Source: Acridotheres tristis (taxonomy: Eukaryota > Chordata > Aves > Passeriformes > Sturnidae). Taken from it: a DNA stretch of 64,000 nucleotides. The stretch lies in NCBI GenBank assembly GCA_037013685.1, contig CM072899.1:124001-188000 (forward strand), read 5' to 3'. The position numbers were made by a program, and so were the translations under genes. The notes under the pieces are model-generated. The model was given only the letters and a program-made list of their open reading frames with translations, was not told the DNA's origin and did not search any database. Positions 26,376 to 39,000 of the stretch are shown in pieces; within the stretch, counting starts at the first letter, position 1, and the number at the start of each line of letters is the position of its first letter.

Positions 26376-29300
26376 ATTGAAGAACTAATTTTTGAGTATT
26401 AAATATTGAAATAGCTTGTTTTCATAAAGGTCAAATTTAAATGCCAAACTTGTTTTTACAGAACTTGCAGTCAAAATATCACAGTCACAAAGTGATTCTA
26501 AGAAAAGTTCATCTCACTGCAACTCAGTGCCAAAATTTATTCTATTCAGAATTTCTGAGGTTCTATTTCTGCTGCTCCTGAAATGAAAATACTTTAACTT
26601 GGCAGAAATAGAGTAATAAATTATCTGATTAGATTTATCTGAACCTGAGCAAATGTGTATACTAGTCACCATTCAGAAAAAATGTTAGAATTCTTTGCTG
26701 ACTGAGACTGGGACATGATAATGAAGCAATGCAGGGAGTGATCATGAGGTAGTAACGTCCACTGTGCTTCATTTATTTTTCAACTCTTATGCAAATGAAC
26801 TGGATTTGAATCTTGTAGGTAAAAAGCATTTGGGACTAGCTTTGTCGTAATTATTTTATTTGCACTTGTGACAAATGCAGGAAGGTATACACTTCCCTTT
26901 ATTTACTTACATTGTACTATAGAGTCAGAACTAAGATCATGTGCAAAAGTAATCTCGCTCTGCCTATTTACATTACTTATAAATTAGCTGCAATGCTTTT
27001 GGTGTCTGTGGAGTTACTCTGGAATGAAACTGGTAGAAGAGGAAAAAATTATCTCCAAGGAGAGATCCTTCTAAGAAGTCTCCTTACAAGACTTAGCTGC
27101 CTTAAAATGTTAGATTATTAAGAAGGCTTAATTTTCAGAGCACTCTGGGGCAAGTAACTATTGTTGCTCTGCACTGATTAGCTGGTGTCATTTGCCAGGT
27201 CTCCTTTCACCATCTTCTGAAGCCCTTGGTTCCCCAGCCAGCCAGATGCCTCTGGCTCCAGGTGTGTGTGCAGAATCCAGCAGCCCTGCATCGCCATTGC
27301 AGTTCCCTCTGGCAAAGGGCGCGTTCTGAGGCTGCATTAGAGAAACCAAGTCAGGACTGAAGTTCCCAGGTGAAATCAGTTTCCTAACTCTTGTTTCTCC
27401 TTTGGCAGAGACTGTAAAACATTTGTGTGGTTTTTTAATTGTTCTGTATAGTACACAGGACTCACAGATTCCTGAATTATTTCGTTCAGGATACTGCAGG
27501 TGTCAGTAGATTTTCCTGCCCATTAAAGTTCAGACGGTAGTTCAGGTTCTTTCCTGATTACCTGCTGTTTAATTAGTAAAAGGCAATTTAAAAAAAAAAT
27601 AGCACCAAATAGCACAACTAGCAAAGGGTTTCAGGAGTACAGTTTAACCAGGAAGACAGAACTTGACGTGAATGGGCTGAGGGTACTGCCCAAACAGTGA
27701 CAAAGCAGCGTCCTGCACTAAGAGCATCAGCCAGGGCCCTGTTTGAATCAGGTGGAGTGAGCAGTAGAACTGGCAGGTCAGTCAGACACACAGATGTACC
27801 AGCACATGTCTACTGGATGATACCATCCCAAAAAGAACAAAAATGTTCATTTTCTATTTGTGATCCGTTTCTGGTTACTCTTAACAGTCCAAAACCAGGG
27901 AAGGTTGGGGTTTTTTTCCTCCTACTCTTGTCCGTAAGAGGAAAAGCAGAAATGCCAGCATACACAGGCAAATTCCCACCTGTTCCCAGGATTTGCCACA
28001 CTGGCCATACAGACATAGAAGAGCTTTTGCAGTAGTTAGCTCTGGTGATAAGAATGGGCCAGCTGTGACAGCAGCACACAACTGCAGTCCTAACACCTTC
28101 AAATATCCACGAGGGATCAGCCAAATGAGGGCATGGTCACCCTAGAGAGGAGAGTGAGAGGCAGAGCATCTGCTGGATCTTGAATGACTTGGAAATTAGT
28201 TTAGAGATAGTTTTATATTAAAAATTACCAAGAGGGGATGGCAAAGCAGAGACAATGAAAACATTTACTTTGTGCACCTTTTAATTCTAAAGTAATTTAA
28301 TTCTGAGTCATTTTAACAGTAAATACTCCTGAATTAAGTTCAGGCTTATTGTTTCATGCCATTAACCCTTCTTGTTAGATAATGCTACCACCCTACTTCA
28401 GCTGCAATCAGTGTTATCAACATATAGGAAATTATTTGTGCAAAAAAAAAAATAGAACATTATTTATACTGGGGTTACAAGTTAAAGTCAAACTCTTTGT
28501 AAAGTTTAGATGCTCTAAGTTTAAACATCTAAAGTTTAGATTTTTTTTTATTGTAAGGTCCTGCTAAATTCATCACAGGTAACACAGGTTGTAATATTTC
28601 ATAATCCCCACAACCTGTTCAATCCTCTCAGTTAAATGAATAAGCAATGGCTTATTATTGTTAAATTCCTGCCTGTCTTCTTTCTTTTTAAAGGATTTGA
28701 TAGAGTTGTACACGTCTATTTTGTGCCTCCCACCATTGTGCATTTCTGCATGTTCAGTTCTAGAATTCACTTGAGCAGCTGATGAATATGTACATAGCTG
28801 TATGTATGTGTGTATGAATGTATATGTTTATACCTCTCCATCTAAATATATTCTGTACAGTGTATAGAAAATATGTAGTGTATGTATATATGTACAGATA
28901 TGGAGCCATTATTCATCCATTCTATGTGCTGAAGTTTTTTATTAATTTGCTAATCCAGAGCTTCCTAGTTTGGTGAATCCTCACAAATTTTAGAGCTTTG
29001 CACATTTTTTCTAAACCAGTCTGAATTCACTGTTTGCTGTTCAGAACTGGCAAATATATTCCATTAATTTTCTGTCTTTTACATTATTCTCTTTACCTTT
29101 TCTCATTTGACCTATGGAAGTCTGCCAGTCAATATTTAATTGAGCATATAATGCCTGTTAAAAGTAATGAATAAATAATTATAGCCGTAGAAGATACTCT
29201 CCTATTCATACTCATTCTCTTCCAGCCTCCTGAGATGCTTTTATAGAGTTTATTTTTTATGAAGCTTGGTAAGAGACTGGTTTTTTTTTGTTTTTAAATC

Positions 29301-31500
29301 TTCATCTGTGGTGAATTGAAAGTAAACCAAGCTGTCATTTATCACTGAAGTGCAGCACACAGAACAAGAGGTAACGGATGGTGTTTAATAAATCAATATT
29401 CATATTGTCATGGTGATCACATGAAACCAACCTGTGAATTAGAGACTGTGTGCTCTGTTCAGTGAAACAGCAGCTCAGGTACAATGGTAATTAAATAGTA
29501 GGGACATTGCAGGTAGTTTATTTCTTAGCAAGCATCAAAACATCTTCAGGATTTTCACAATGCATTTCAATTATATATTCACTTTCCAAAGCTTTTCTCT
29601 TTATTTTTCAGCCTAAACTGAACACAGCTAGTTGCTTGATTTAGTTGTCAGACTAATGTCCCTTTCCACATTCTGTCCTTTCCTGGGTCTGGAATCTGTG
29701 CAGCTCCTGCATTGCCTGTGGCAGTCCCACTGTCCATGTGGGACCCGGGCACACAGGAAGTGAGATGTGGAGTAAGACGATTTCTTATTCATCATGAGGA
29801 CTCAAACATGTACATTATCCAAGTATAAACGGTCTTGTTTTTTTCCCCTTTTGATGAAGTTAAAAAGGAAGCCTTCCATAAAATAAATCTGTTAACTGTG
29901 GGTTTTTATAAAAGCATTTCACAGACCATGAAGGGCAGTAGTTCAGCAAGTCTTGTTTCTGTCATTAAAAAAGTGAAGTAGGATTTTCTGGGCATTTATT
30001 TCCAACTTTTGTGCTCACTGCTGCAAAGACTTGTGTATATTTAATCAGATAATAAGACACCAATCAAAATAATGTGAACTTCATGCATGCTTAAAGTGAA
30101 CCATAAGTCTGAGGAAAGTTTGGAAAGTTTGCTATGGAAAATGCTGAGAATGTTCTCTTTCTTGGTCTATTGGTTAGTGAGCATTTGTAAGCTTTTATTT
30201 CAAATACAAGAATAAACTTGTAGCATTTCAAAACCTTATTTCTGCGATTTTCAGCTGGAAAAATATTTAAATTAATGTCAGGAATTTCTGTGACAGATGG
30301 TCCTTCCTTGGTGTCTGGAGAATTGGTGCTGTTTGAACGCTTGCTTTCCTCTCTAAAGGTGGATAGAAACCTGAAAGTCTGTTAAAGTCACTGTACTGCA
30401 GGAACAGTTTTATATTTAGGAAGCCAATTGGTGCATTAATCAAGATTGAATCTGTTTAAAAATTCAACTGTGAATTCAGAAAAAAAGGGCAAAGTTCAGT
30501 GAAACTGAAGGTGTTATTTCCACATTTTATTTGTTTGTATTTTGAAGGACAAAATGTGCTCAAATTTAGTGACAATAAAGGCTCTGCAATAATACAACAC
30601 AGCTCCTTTTATGATATTTTCATGATTGTGGGTTAAAGTAGGACTGAATAATTTCCAAACAAAAAGCACAGTCTTTAAGAAGAAAGCATTTTACTTACAA
30701 ACTATATATGTTAAGTTTTTAATATATGGAATCAAGATCAAATGTTGGAATATTTTTAATAATTAACCTGTACTCTGAAATACACTGGAAGCCAGTGTTC
30801 ATAGTTTCCTAACTCAAAACTGCACACTGTTGTATCTGTATTGGCATACTAGAGAGTACTGAGCTCCTAGAAAAACAGCAAATTTTTATAAAAGAAAGCA
30901 TCTACTTTCAATTCCTTGGGATATTTTCTGGAAGTCTCTGTTCCTTATTATTTAGAAAACTATTGTTTATGTGTATTTTAAAAACTTTTACAAAGTTGTT
31001 AATTTCTCACAGCTTCCTTTGTGAAATCAGTGTTGTGTATGATAGCATTTAAAAATGATAGCATGTTCTTTTTTTAAACTAAATTTCATATCCAAACAAT
31101 GTCTTCAGTCACAAAGAGGAATTTGCATTGTTGTGTTTGTATATAGAGTATTGCAGTGCATGATCTAGCTTATGCATTTTATTAAATGCTGTTGTGTCAT
31201 TATATTGTTGAGGTTAATACTAGTGGCTCAATGAGGTTTCTACCATTAAAGTTAATTACAAATATAACTGCATTCTTGAGTTTTATTTTGAAGTTCTTTT
31301 CATTTCCTCTTGAACAAGAGCTGTCTAAGTCAAATACATAATTTACAATTTTTTAGGGAGAAACAGTATTTCACCTTCACCACAGTGATTTTTTTACAAG
31401 AGATTTAACCGGGTCTCGTAGAGAAAAGAAATTCCATGAACTTACTGACTAGAAGGAGCTTCTCTAGGAGGAGAAGGTTTTTCCTGATATTTAATTTCAT
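26376..31500. other. AT-rich intergenic sequence between NR2C2 and MRPS25
   Basis: I find no gene, RNA gene or clear transposon here. AATAAA hexamers occur near 26612, 29171, 29385, 29884 and 30574, any of which could end an extended NR2C2 3' UTR. A short TGTA/TATG-rich microsatellite sits at about 28790-28830. Confidence 0.5.
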
Positions 31501-31530
31501 CTCCAGCAGATAGGTTGTCAGTGCTGTGCG

Positions 31531-31640
31531 CTCCCGCCGCTCCCGGGCCCCTCCCGCCTCACCCGGGCCCCTCCCGCCTCACCCGGGCCCCTCCCGGGCC
31601 CCTCCCGCCGCTCCCGGGCCCCTCCCGCCGCCGGGCCCGC
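31531..31640. repeat. 20-bp C-rich minisatellite in the MRPS25 promoter
   Basis: There are about 4.5 tandem copies of a 20-bp unit. Copies at 31551-31570 and 31571-31590 are identical (CTCCCGCCTCACCCGGGCCC). Flanking copies vary at the CCGCTC/CCTCAC position, and one copy is shortened to 10 bp. The array lies 85-190 bp upstream of the MRPS25 ATG within the CpG island and is likely to be length-variable. It opens long spurious frames on both strands. Confidence 0.9.
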
Positions 31641-31722
31641 GCGCCGTGCGCGGGCATTGGCGGGGACGGAGCCCGGCAGGGGGCGCGCGGGAGCGCTGCC
31701 TCCCCCTCCGGCCGCCGCCGCC

Positions 31723-32827
31723 ATGCCGATGAAGGGGCGCTTCCCGGTGCGCCGGACCCTGCAGTACCTCAGCCAGGGCGACATCGTGTTCAAGAGCTCG
31801 GTGAAGGTGATGACCGTGAACTACAACACGGCAGGCGAGCTGAGCGAGGGCGCGAGGTGAGCTCGGGGAGGGGCGGGAGCGCGGGCTGCCCCTGCAAAGA
31901 CGCCAGGGCTTGCGCGGGCCGGGCCCTCCGCAGAGACTACGGGCCAGCCCGCGGGTCCTTTTCTCTTTCTTTCCAGAAAGTTCGTGTTTTTCAACATCCC
32001 CCGGATCCAGTACAAGAACCCGTGGGTGCAGATCATGCTGTTCAGGAACATGACGCCCTCGCCCTTCCTCCGGTTCTACCTGGGTAGGTCGTGCCCGCCG
32101 CGTTTGTGGCCTTGTCACCCGGCCCTGCCTCGGCTGCAGCGGGGAAAGAAGCTGCTTGACAGGAAAAGAGCTTTAGCCGTTAGCAGCTCCCCTAGACTCC
32201 CCCTCATGGAAATTGTGTTTTTCCACTTAAAACGTTGCATTGCACATTAACTGCAGAAAGGAAGCAGATCCTTCATTCGTCTAAACGGCATCATTTGATT
32301 CATTATCATGAATTTTTCTTGACAGACAATGGAGAACAAGTTTTGGTTGACGTGGAAGATAAAACCAACAAAGAGATAACAGAGCACGTTAAAAAAATCC
32401 TGGGGAAAAGCAAGTAAGTAGCACACAGTAAGTTAACATATCATCTAGCATATATAATACAAATTTTTGTGGAATGCAGAAGGAAATACCACTTTTCCCA
32501 GACAAAACAGACACTAGTGAGGTAAAGCCCACGAGGCAAGAACTGTAAATTCATCTTTCTGATAAAACCTGGGTCATGGGAAGGGAGAGGAAGTATTGCA
32601 ATTCAGACTTCCAAGAGTAACAAACGGATCTCTTTTCTAGAGAAATGCTTGAAAAAGAAGAAAGAGAAAGGAAAAAACTATCACATCCAGCAAACTTCGG
32701 GCCCAAGAAGTATCATCTGCGAGAATGTATGTGTGAGATTGAAGGCCAAGTTTCCTGCCCTGCTTTTGTACCATTGCCCAAAGAGATGAGGGGAAAATAC
32801 AAAGCTGCTATGAAAAATGAGGCATGA
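31723..32827 (+). CDS. MRPS25: MRPS25, mitochondrial small ribosomal subunit protein mS25
   Basis: Exons 31723-31856, 31977-32083, 32326-32413 and 32641-32827 join in phase to 171 codons plus TGA, close to the 173 aa I recall for human. The protein is a structural component of the mitoribosome small subunit. It carries the thioredoxin-like L51/S25/CI-B8 fold, recognisable in the block starting [15 protein letters not shown]. Cysteines at residues 139, 141 and 149 ([12 protein letters not shown]) match the positions I recall as ligands of a [2Fe-2S] cluster shared with bS16m in vertebrate mitoribosomes. The ATG sits in a Kozak-like GCCGCCGCCATGC inside a CpG island, as expected for a housekeeping gene. 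Being intron-containing, it is the functional locus and not a retrocopy. It runs in the same direction as NR2C2 and converges on RBSN. Confidence 0.96.
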
Positions 32828-33008
32828 GCCTGACATTTCAAGACTTCAGGTCATGCAGCTGTTTTTCCTCAGGGCTGGACAATAAAGGTGCTTCAGTGAG
32901 ATACAAGAGCCAGCAGTTCCTGAGAACAGGGACAAGCAAGTTCATTCAATACAGACAATTCTGCCTCATGAGCCTTCTTACAGCTCCAACTAGAATAATT
33001 AAGTGAAA

Positions 33009-33018
33009 AATAAATAAA
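33009..33018 (+). terminator. MRPS25 poly(A) signals (two overlapping AATAAA)
   Basis: AATAAATAAA lies about 180 bp after the MRPS25 stop codon, with A-rich sequence following at 33040-33050. It is the first such hexamer after the stop. Confidence 0.75.
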
Positions 33019-33049
33019 AGTTAAAACTGCCACAAAAAATTAAAAAAAA

Positions 33050-36033
33050 AAGCTGTGGTTCTATGAAGTATTGCAAATCAGCACTGGAAAACAAAATTAC
33101 TGGAATCTTACTTCTTATTCATGCCTGCAGGTAACCAATTATGGCAAAACCAAGATCGTGTTTTCTTTGGGATAAAGAGGCTGGACTAAAGTCAAATCTT
33201 AGAAGCAGTGCAGAATTCCATAATTTGTAGAAAGTGATGCAAGAGTCCATATTGTACTAGCCGAAGACAGCCAAATAATAATATAATTCCAGTCTCAATT
33301 GAATTTTCCCAATTTATATCGTTAAAAATCAGAAACAGTTCAGAGTCTCATTTCTCTCAAGATAATTTTGCAGTCGATACTGCAGCTCTGAGAAGCACTG
33401 GTCAAGTCAGGAATATCAGTAGGAAAGGAGAATGGGCAAATTGGTATACGAAAGGTAAGTTTTACATAAAAAAAAACCCCGTCTAAATTATCACAGCTTC
33501 TGCCTCACCAAACAATTATACCATACCTGTAATATGTATACGCTTGGTAGATTTTACTCTGCTGTACAGACTTTTACATCGGGCTTACATGCACAAGTCA
33601 CTGGAACTCTATTGCAGCATTTCTGAACTCACAGTTGAATACAAAATTTCACACTGATCAAGCATCCTATACAAATTGTCAAGGACAAACACAACAGAAA
33701 ATAAACATGTTTTATTTCATCTCTTTTTACCAAGTTTTCATACAGAGTAGTGCATGCAGTTGTGACAAAAGTCAATGCTAATTAGTTGTTGAGCTTTATG
33801 CCTAAGATAACTGCATTCTCTTGTGCCTTGCAAACCTCACAGCAGTCCCTATATGAGCAAAGGTCTTCAGGTTGGAGATGATATTAGTATTAGCTGTCTA
33901 ATCTATCACATTTAACACTGACAAAGATCATGAGGTATGCTAGTCTGTTACCTGCTTGTAAAAATAATGTATTACATATACAATAAGAATACTTTAGTTT
34001 TTAGTGCATTAGCCAGAAAATATAAACAAGGCAGGATAGTAGCAACAAAGAAACACTTTGTAATCTGAACGCTGAAACCACTGAAACATTTTTTCATGTT
34101 GATGCCTAGGAAAGCATTAGACTAGAGTGCAGGAAGCAATCCTGACTAGCAACCAAGTCTGTCCTAAATAACTGCCTTATATTACCTCCCTTAAATAATT
34201 CCAGGGATTCTGTTAAGCTATGAATAGATTTGCTGCCTTCATGGATCTGGTGCCAAGCACCTATGTTTTGTCAAGACCATTCAGAATCCTCTGTCCTTTC
34301 TTCTACTTTCTTCTACAAAATAACACTTGGGGACTCAATCAGCTCTAATAAAACATCAGTGTAAGAACTTCATGGTCTTAAGCTGACCTCTTCTGCACAC
34401 CTTTCAAAACCAGACTCAGGCAACACCGGACAGACCATCAAGTATCCGTGACTGGCTGGTCTGAGTTACTTCAACCCCTTACCAGTGGTATTAAGTGAAG
34501 ATATAGGTGGTTTGTCTTGTTCCACGAGTCCCTACCTCCACTTACAGCTAGGAACCAGAGTTCCTGCTCTTTAGGTAACGAAAGTTATTTGTCTCTTAAA
34601 ATCTTAAGCAGTGCTGTGATTACAGCTATGCCAGTATCAGAAACATAATTAAAAGGTATGTCCCATTCCACAGAACCTCACACTTCTGAGTAAGCCTACT
34701 ACTGTTAGTGCTACACAGTGTGATCTTCCTCTATTTCAGCTTTAAATAAAAAACCCTTTAAGACGAACTCACCACCACCACTCCTGCAAACAGTGATTCC
34801 TGCTGGTGGGCCCGTGCCTCAAAAATCAAAGCAGTTTAGATTCCATCTTTCTCAAAAACCCTGCATTTGCCCACCTGTAGGCCCTCCTGCATCACAGGTA
34901 CTGGCTGTCACCTGGTCATCCCCCAAGCCACAGGATCACAAGAGGTCTTCAATCTGAAGTTCCTTATTTAAAACAGGTATGCCTAATTCTCATAAAAACT
35001 GAGGGGAATCTAACATAAGAGAATTGTCATTTGGCACTATTACAGCCACAGATTCTGTCTCCCAGCTTTCACAGAATTCCAGTGGCATCTCAGCTTTCCA
35101 TTATAAACAAAATTTTTTGTTGCTTGGGTGCCACAAAAAAGCGTTCCAGTCTCACAAATACAACAAACATGATCATTCTGTCACCCAGAGGATTTAAAGG
35201 AATGTGCAGATTCCATAATGTAATTAGCAGTTGGAGGTTCTCCCTTTATATTACAGTTAGTAGTGATGCTGGCCTGATGCTCCTTTGAGCAAATGCTTAC
35301 TCCCTCATGAGCAAGTCTGAAGCCAGCATGATGCTATGACACCATCATTTGCACTCAGAGCAAATGGGAAACCAGAAGTGATGAAAAGAAGCATGCAAAT
35401 TTTACTTGGGAATCTTTATACAGACACTAAGAAGCTACTCATACTAAGATCAGTTACAAAGTTCTTCTCAGTCATAAGATCCCTTTTTTTTTAAATATAT
35501 TTATTAGCATTGTACAAACTTGATCTGCAATCCTGTACATTCAGCACCCTGGAGAATCACACCAGCTCTTTAACAGTCAGAACACCATTAGCAGTTCAGC
35601 TACACTGGGTCAGGAGAGGATGAAGTTTTGGAAAAGTTTTCATCTCTCTTTAGTCAAAGCCACACTTGAAAGGCCAACACTACAACAGAAAGTGGGAAAG
35701 AGGGCAAACCAACATTCCAACCACTTCCACATCATAGTTCCCTATTAGCACTTAACCTCTGGACCAAAATAAGCATTCAGTAAGACCAGTTAGCATTAGA
35801 AGTCCTGTAAAAAGTTATTTTAAAATTTCTTACTCTAAGCTTTTGAGACCAGCAGCATTCCTCAGTAATTCTTTCTTCAAGTCTGTGTAGTAGTGGCAAT
35901 GTCTAAATGAAAGTGCTTTAAAGTCAGGATTCTCCCAATTCCCTCTTGTGATCTGTACTCCTGTCTGTAAGTATCTGCTTTACTTTCCCATATTTAACAG
36001 CAGACGGAATTATTACACAGCCCTATTGCTGCT
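33050..36033. other. Region between convergent MRPS25 and RBSN 3' ends, with RBSN 3' UTR
   Basis: No coding sequence is visible. The right-hand part should be the RBSN 3' UTR, read from the minus strand. A minus-strand AATAAA (TTTATT at 35500-35505) would give a 3' UTR of roughly 0.55 kb, though longer forms are possible. A run of eight T lies just left of it on the plus strand. Confidence 0.5.
35500..35505 (-). terminator. Candidate RBSN poly(A) signal
   Basis: The minus strand reads GCTAATAAATATA here, about 530 bp after the RBSN stop codon. It is a candidate only, and no cleavage evidence is available. Confidence 0.45.
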
Positions 36034-39000
36034 TCAGCAGTTGGATTTCTCTTTCTGCTTTGCTAATGTCTGCTTCAGTTCCTTTAAGTTCTCTGTCAGT
36101 ACCTCCACCTCATCCAGTCGTCCACTATGTTTGGCATCAAATATATAAGCTTTAATATTATCTATCTGTTGGAGAAGCAGCTCTTCCTCTATAGCCTCTT
36201 CGCAAGAGATCTCACTGCCATCCTCCACTTCAAAGGGATTGATAGACGATCCCTCTTCAAAGGGATTCCCTGAATTCCAACTGCCCCCAGGCTTTTCAAA
36301 TGGATTTTCATCCTCTTCAAAGGGGTTTGAAGTACTGCCAGGTGCTCCATTACTTTGTTCATCCTCCTCCTCACTTTCAAATGGATTATATTCTTTTTTA
36401 TCGCTTTGCTGAGCTGTGTTAGAGAAAGAAACCACTGGAGAAGTGTCTTTGGTAAATGGGTTAGTGGCATCTTCCTCTACCTGAGGGGTATCTGCTTCAT
36501 CCTCAAAGGGGTTTAGACAGGGTGGCTGATCCCAGTCTTTGTCACACTGTGGGACATTCTGGGGTTTGAGTGTGAAGGTCAAGTGCTCTTTAGCTGGCAG
36601 CTGCTCAACAGCAGGAGTTTCAAAACTTGTGTCCCCTTTGATCCAAGTAACATCCAAATGCTGTTTGACTTCTCTGAAGTCTAAGGAGCGTGTCCTTGAA
36701 TGCTGAGACATGAATTTATGGTGCTCTCTTTCCCGCTCTTTTTCACGGAGGACCTGAAGTTCCTCCCTCTGTATCTCTTCCTCTTCTGCCTGCTTTTTAG
36801 AAAGCTCAATAGCTTTCAGAGTTTGTTGTTGATCATATTCATCCTGAAGCTGCATCAGGTTCTCTTGCAACGTATGGACCTCATCTATCCTATTAGCTGC
36901 CTTTGCTTGCTTAATAAAGGATGTGATATTGTCAATCTGCTGAAGAAGTGGGTCTGCTCTCTCGCTTTCTCTTGAAATACTAGATGTGGGTAACCAGCCT
37001 TCAGATTTTCTGACTGTTCCTTTTTTTATGTGAGTTTCATCACCATTAACTGCAGATGCAGATATGGAGATAAACTCCTTCAGCTTTTCCTCTTGTTTTC
37101 CCTGTGTTTCAAGAGCAACCTAAAACAAATGTACTGAATGTAGTAAGAAAACACCACGAGCTTGAAAAGTTTCATTCTAAGTATCATAGATACAAGTTAG
37201 CTGATCTTAAGACATTACTAGCTGATGCTAAAAGGGATCAGCTTCCATTTTGGTTACTCTGCAGAAGATTCTTACTTTCATAACATTCTTTACATGCTTC
37301 CTGTGAGTTTGTGATGATACTGATGAAAAACCCATGACATCTGCCTTTACAAACTTGAGGGAAAGTAGGAGCAACAGTTCTCTTTATAGAGGAAAGAAAA
37401 TGCCTAATGCAGCTGTGCAAAGAGCGGTCTACATTGATTTGGACATTAATCATATCACATAACTACAGCAGATAACTGTAATAGAACATCAGTGTTTAAG
37501 GTCACTGATATATCATCACTGGCTTTTGGAGTGGGATGATTCTTATTTCTCAACTTATACCTCAAGATGAGGTTGACTTTAGTTTATAATTAATGATGTC
37601 CTCTCTCCTAAAGAAAAAATAGCCTCTCTCCCTGCAGAGGCATGGTTATTCTAGTATGTCCTTTCCCACCAATTAAAGAAGTTTCCAAATTCTACTTATG
37701 TGAGTGAATTCCTGAACACAATTTCGAAGGCAGTGTAAACTAACACACTCACTTCAGGGCTCCACTGCATGCACTGCAGCAGAAACAGCCTAAGCAGCCA
37801 AGCCCCTGCTGCTTTCTAAAAGTGTCCAGCTCTGTGCCCACCTACTTCTGTTCTGGGCAGAACAAAGCAGCAGCTAGACAAACCCCTGGAAAAGGGGATG
37901 GGACAATATAGATGAAAAACTAACAAACGGCAATCCAGTGTTGAAGGCAACTACTCATACCCATGGCAGCTCCCAGGTTTCTATCAGTGAGAAGGCCTGA
38001 CAGAAGATGTAACAGATCCCAACCTGTCTTACCATATGCAGTCTTCTCTTCTTCAGTTCTTCATACTGATCCTTGGTTGGCAGGGACATTAAGCCAAGCA
38101 GTTTTTCCTGGCAAAAATTGAAATACTTACAGTATTGCCTGCAGGTATTCAGTCTATTTTTCAAGTCCTTGAGAAGTGAAATACTACCAGCAGAAACCCC
38201 ACAAACACATCAAAGATGCTTCTACACTGCAATCCCTGCTGCAAGTCTGCACACACCTTTGCTGCCATAGCTGCACTGCTGGGTGGGTTCACACCTCAGC
38301 AAGAGGAAGAGCCAAGGCTCACACACCTCTTAGGTTCCTCTGCCCCAATGCTGCTTCGAGTGCAAGATCTGTGTTCAAGACAGCTTATTTAAGGCTATCA
38401 TAAGTCATCAGGGGAATGACATAAGATTCAGAAAACATACAGAACTAAGGCTCCTGTCAAAACGGTTTCAAATCACAGGGATGCCTGGCAAAGAAGAGAA
38501 CACTATCTAAAATGTACATTCATCTCACAGCATATGCTCTATTTACCTGAACAAAAAGGGTAGCTGAATATCTTATCATTCGCTGAAGTTGTAGTATTTT
38601 AGGATGAGGTTGAGGATCTTCGTGCAAGCCTAGATTCAAAATCTTCTTACTGAATCAGAGAAAGCCTCATCAGTTCAAAAACAAAATCAGGAAAAATGCC
38701 ACAAAAGTGGAGAGACAATATTGGATCAAAAACTTCTGATGTTCTTCTATATAAACAATTTTGGATATGACAATTTGTAACACTTTCCCCTCCCAGCCTT
38801 AGGACAACAAAGAAACCCCAAACAGACAAATCTCCCTAAATGGTGCTGCTACTTGTTTCCTCTATGCTTAGTTATTCCTACTGCAGAGGAATGCAGTATG
38901 GAGAAGAAAGCAGAAACTAGTAGTGTACAGGAACAGCATCTACCTTTTCAAATGCTCTTTAAAACTGAGCAGACAAATTGATTATCCATATAATCAGTAA

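Noticed and set aside
31515..32118. Long overlapping frames on both strands at MRPS25
   Set aside because: They arise from the minisatellite and CpG island, and the spliced MRPS25 frame explains the conserved protein.
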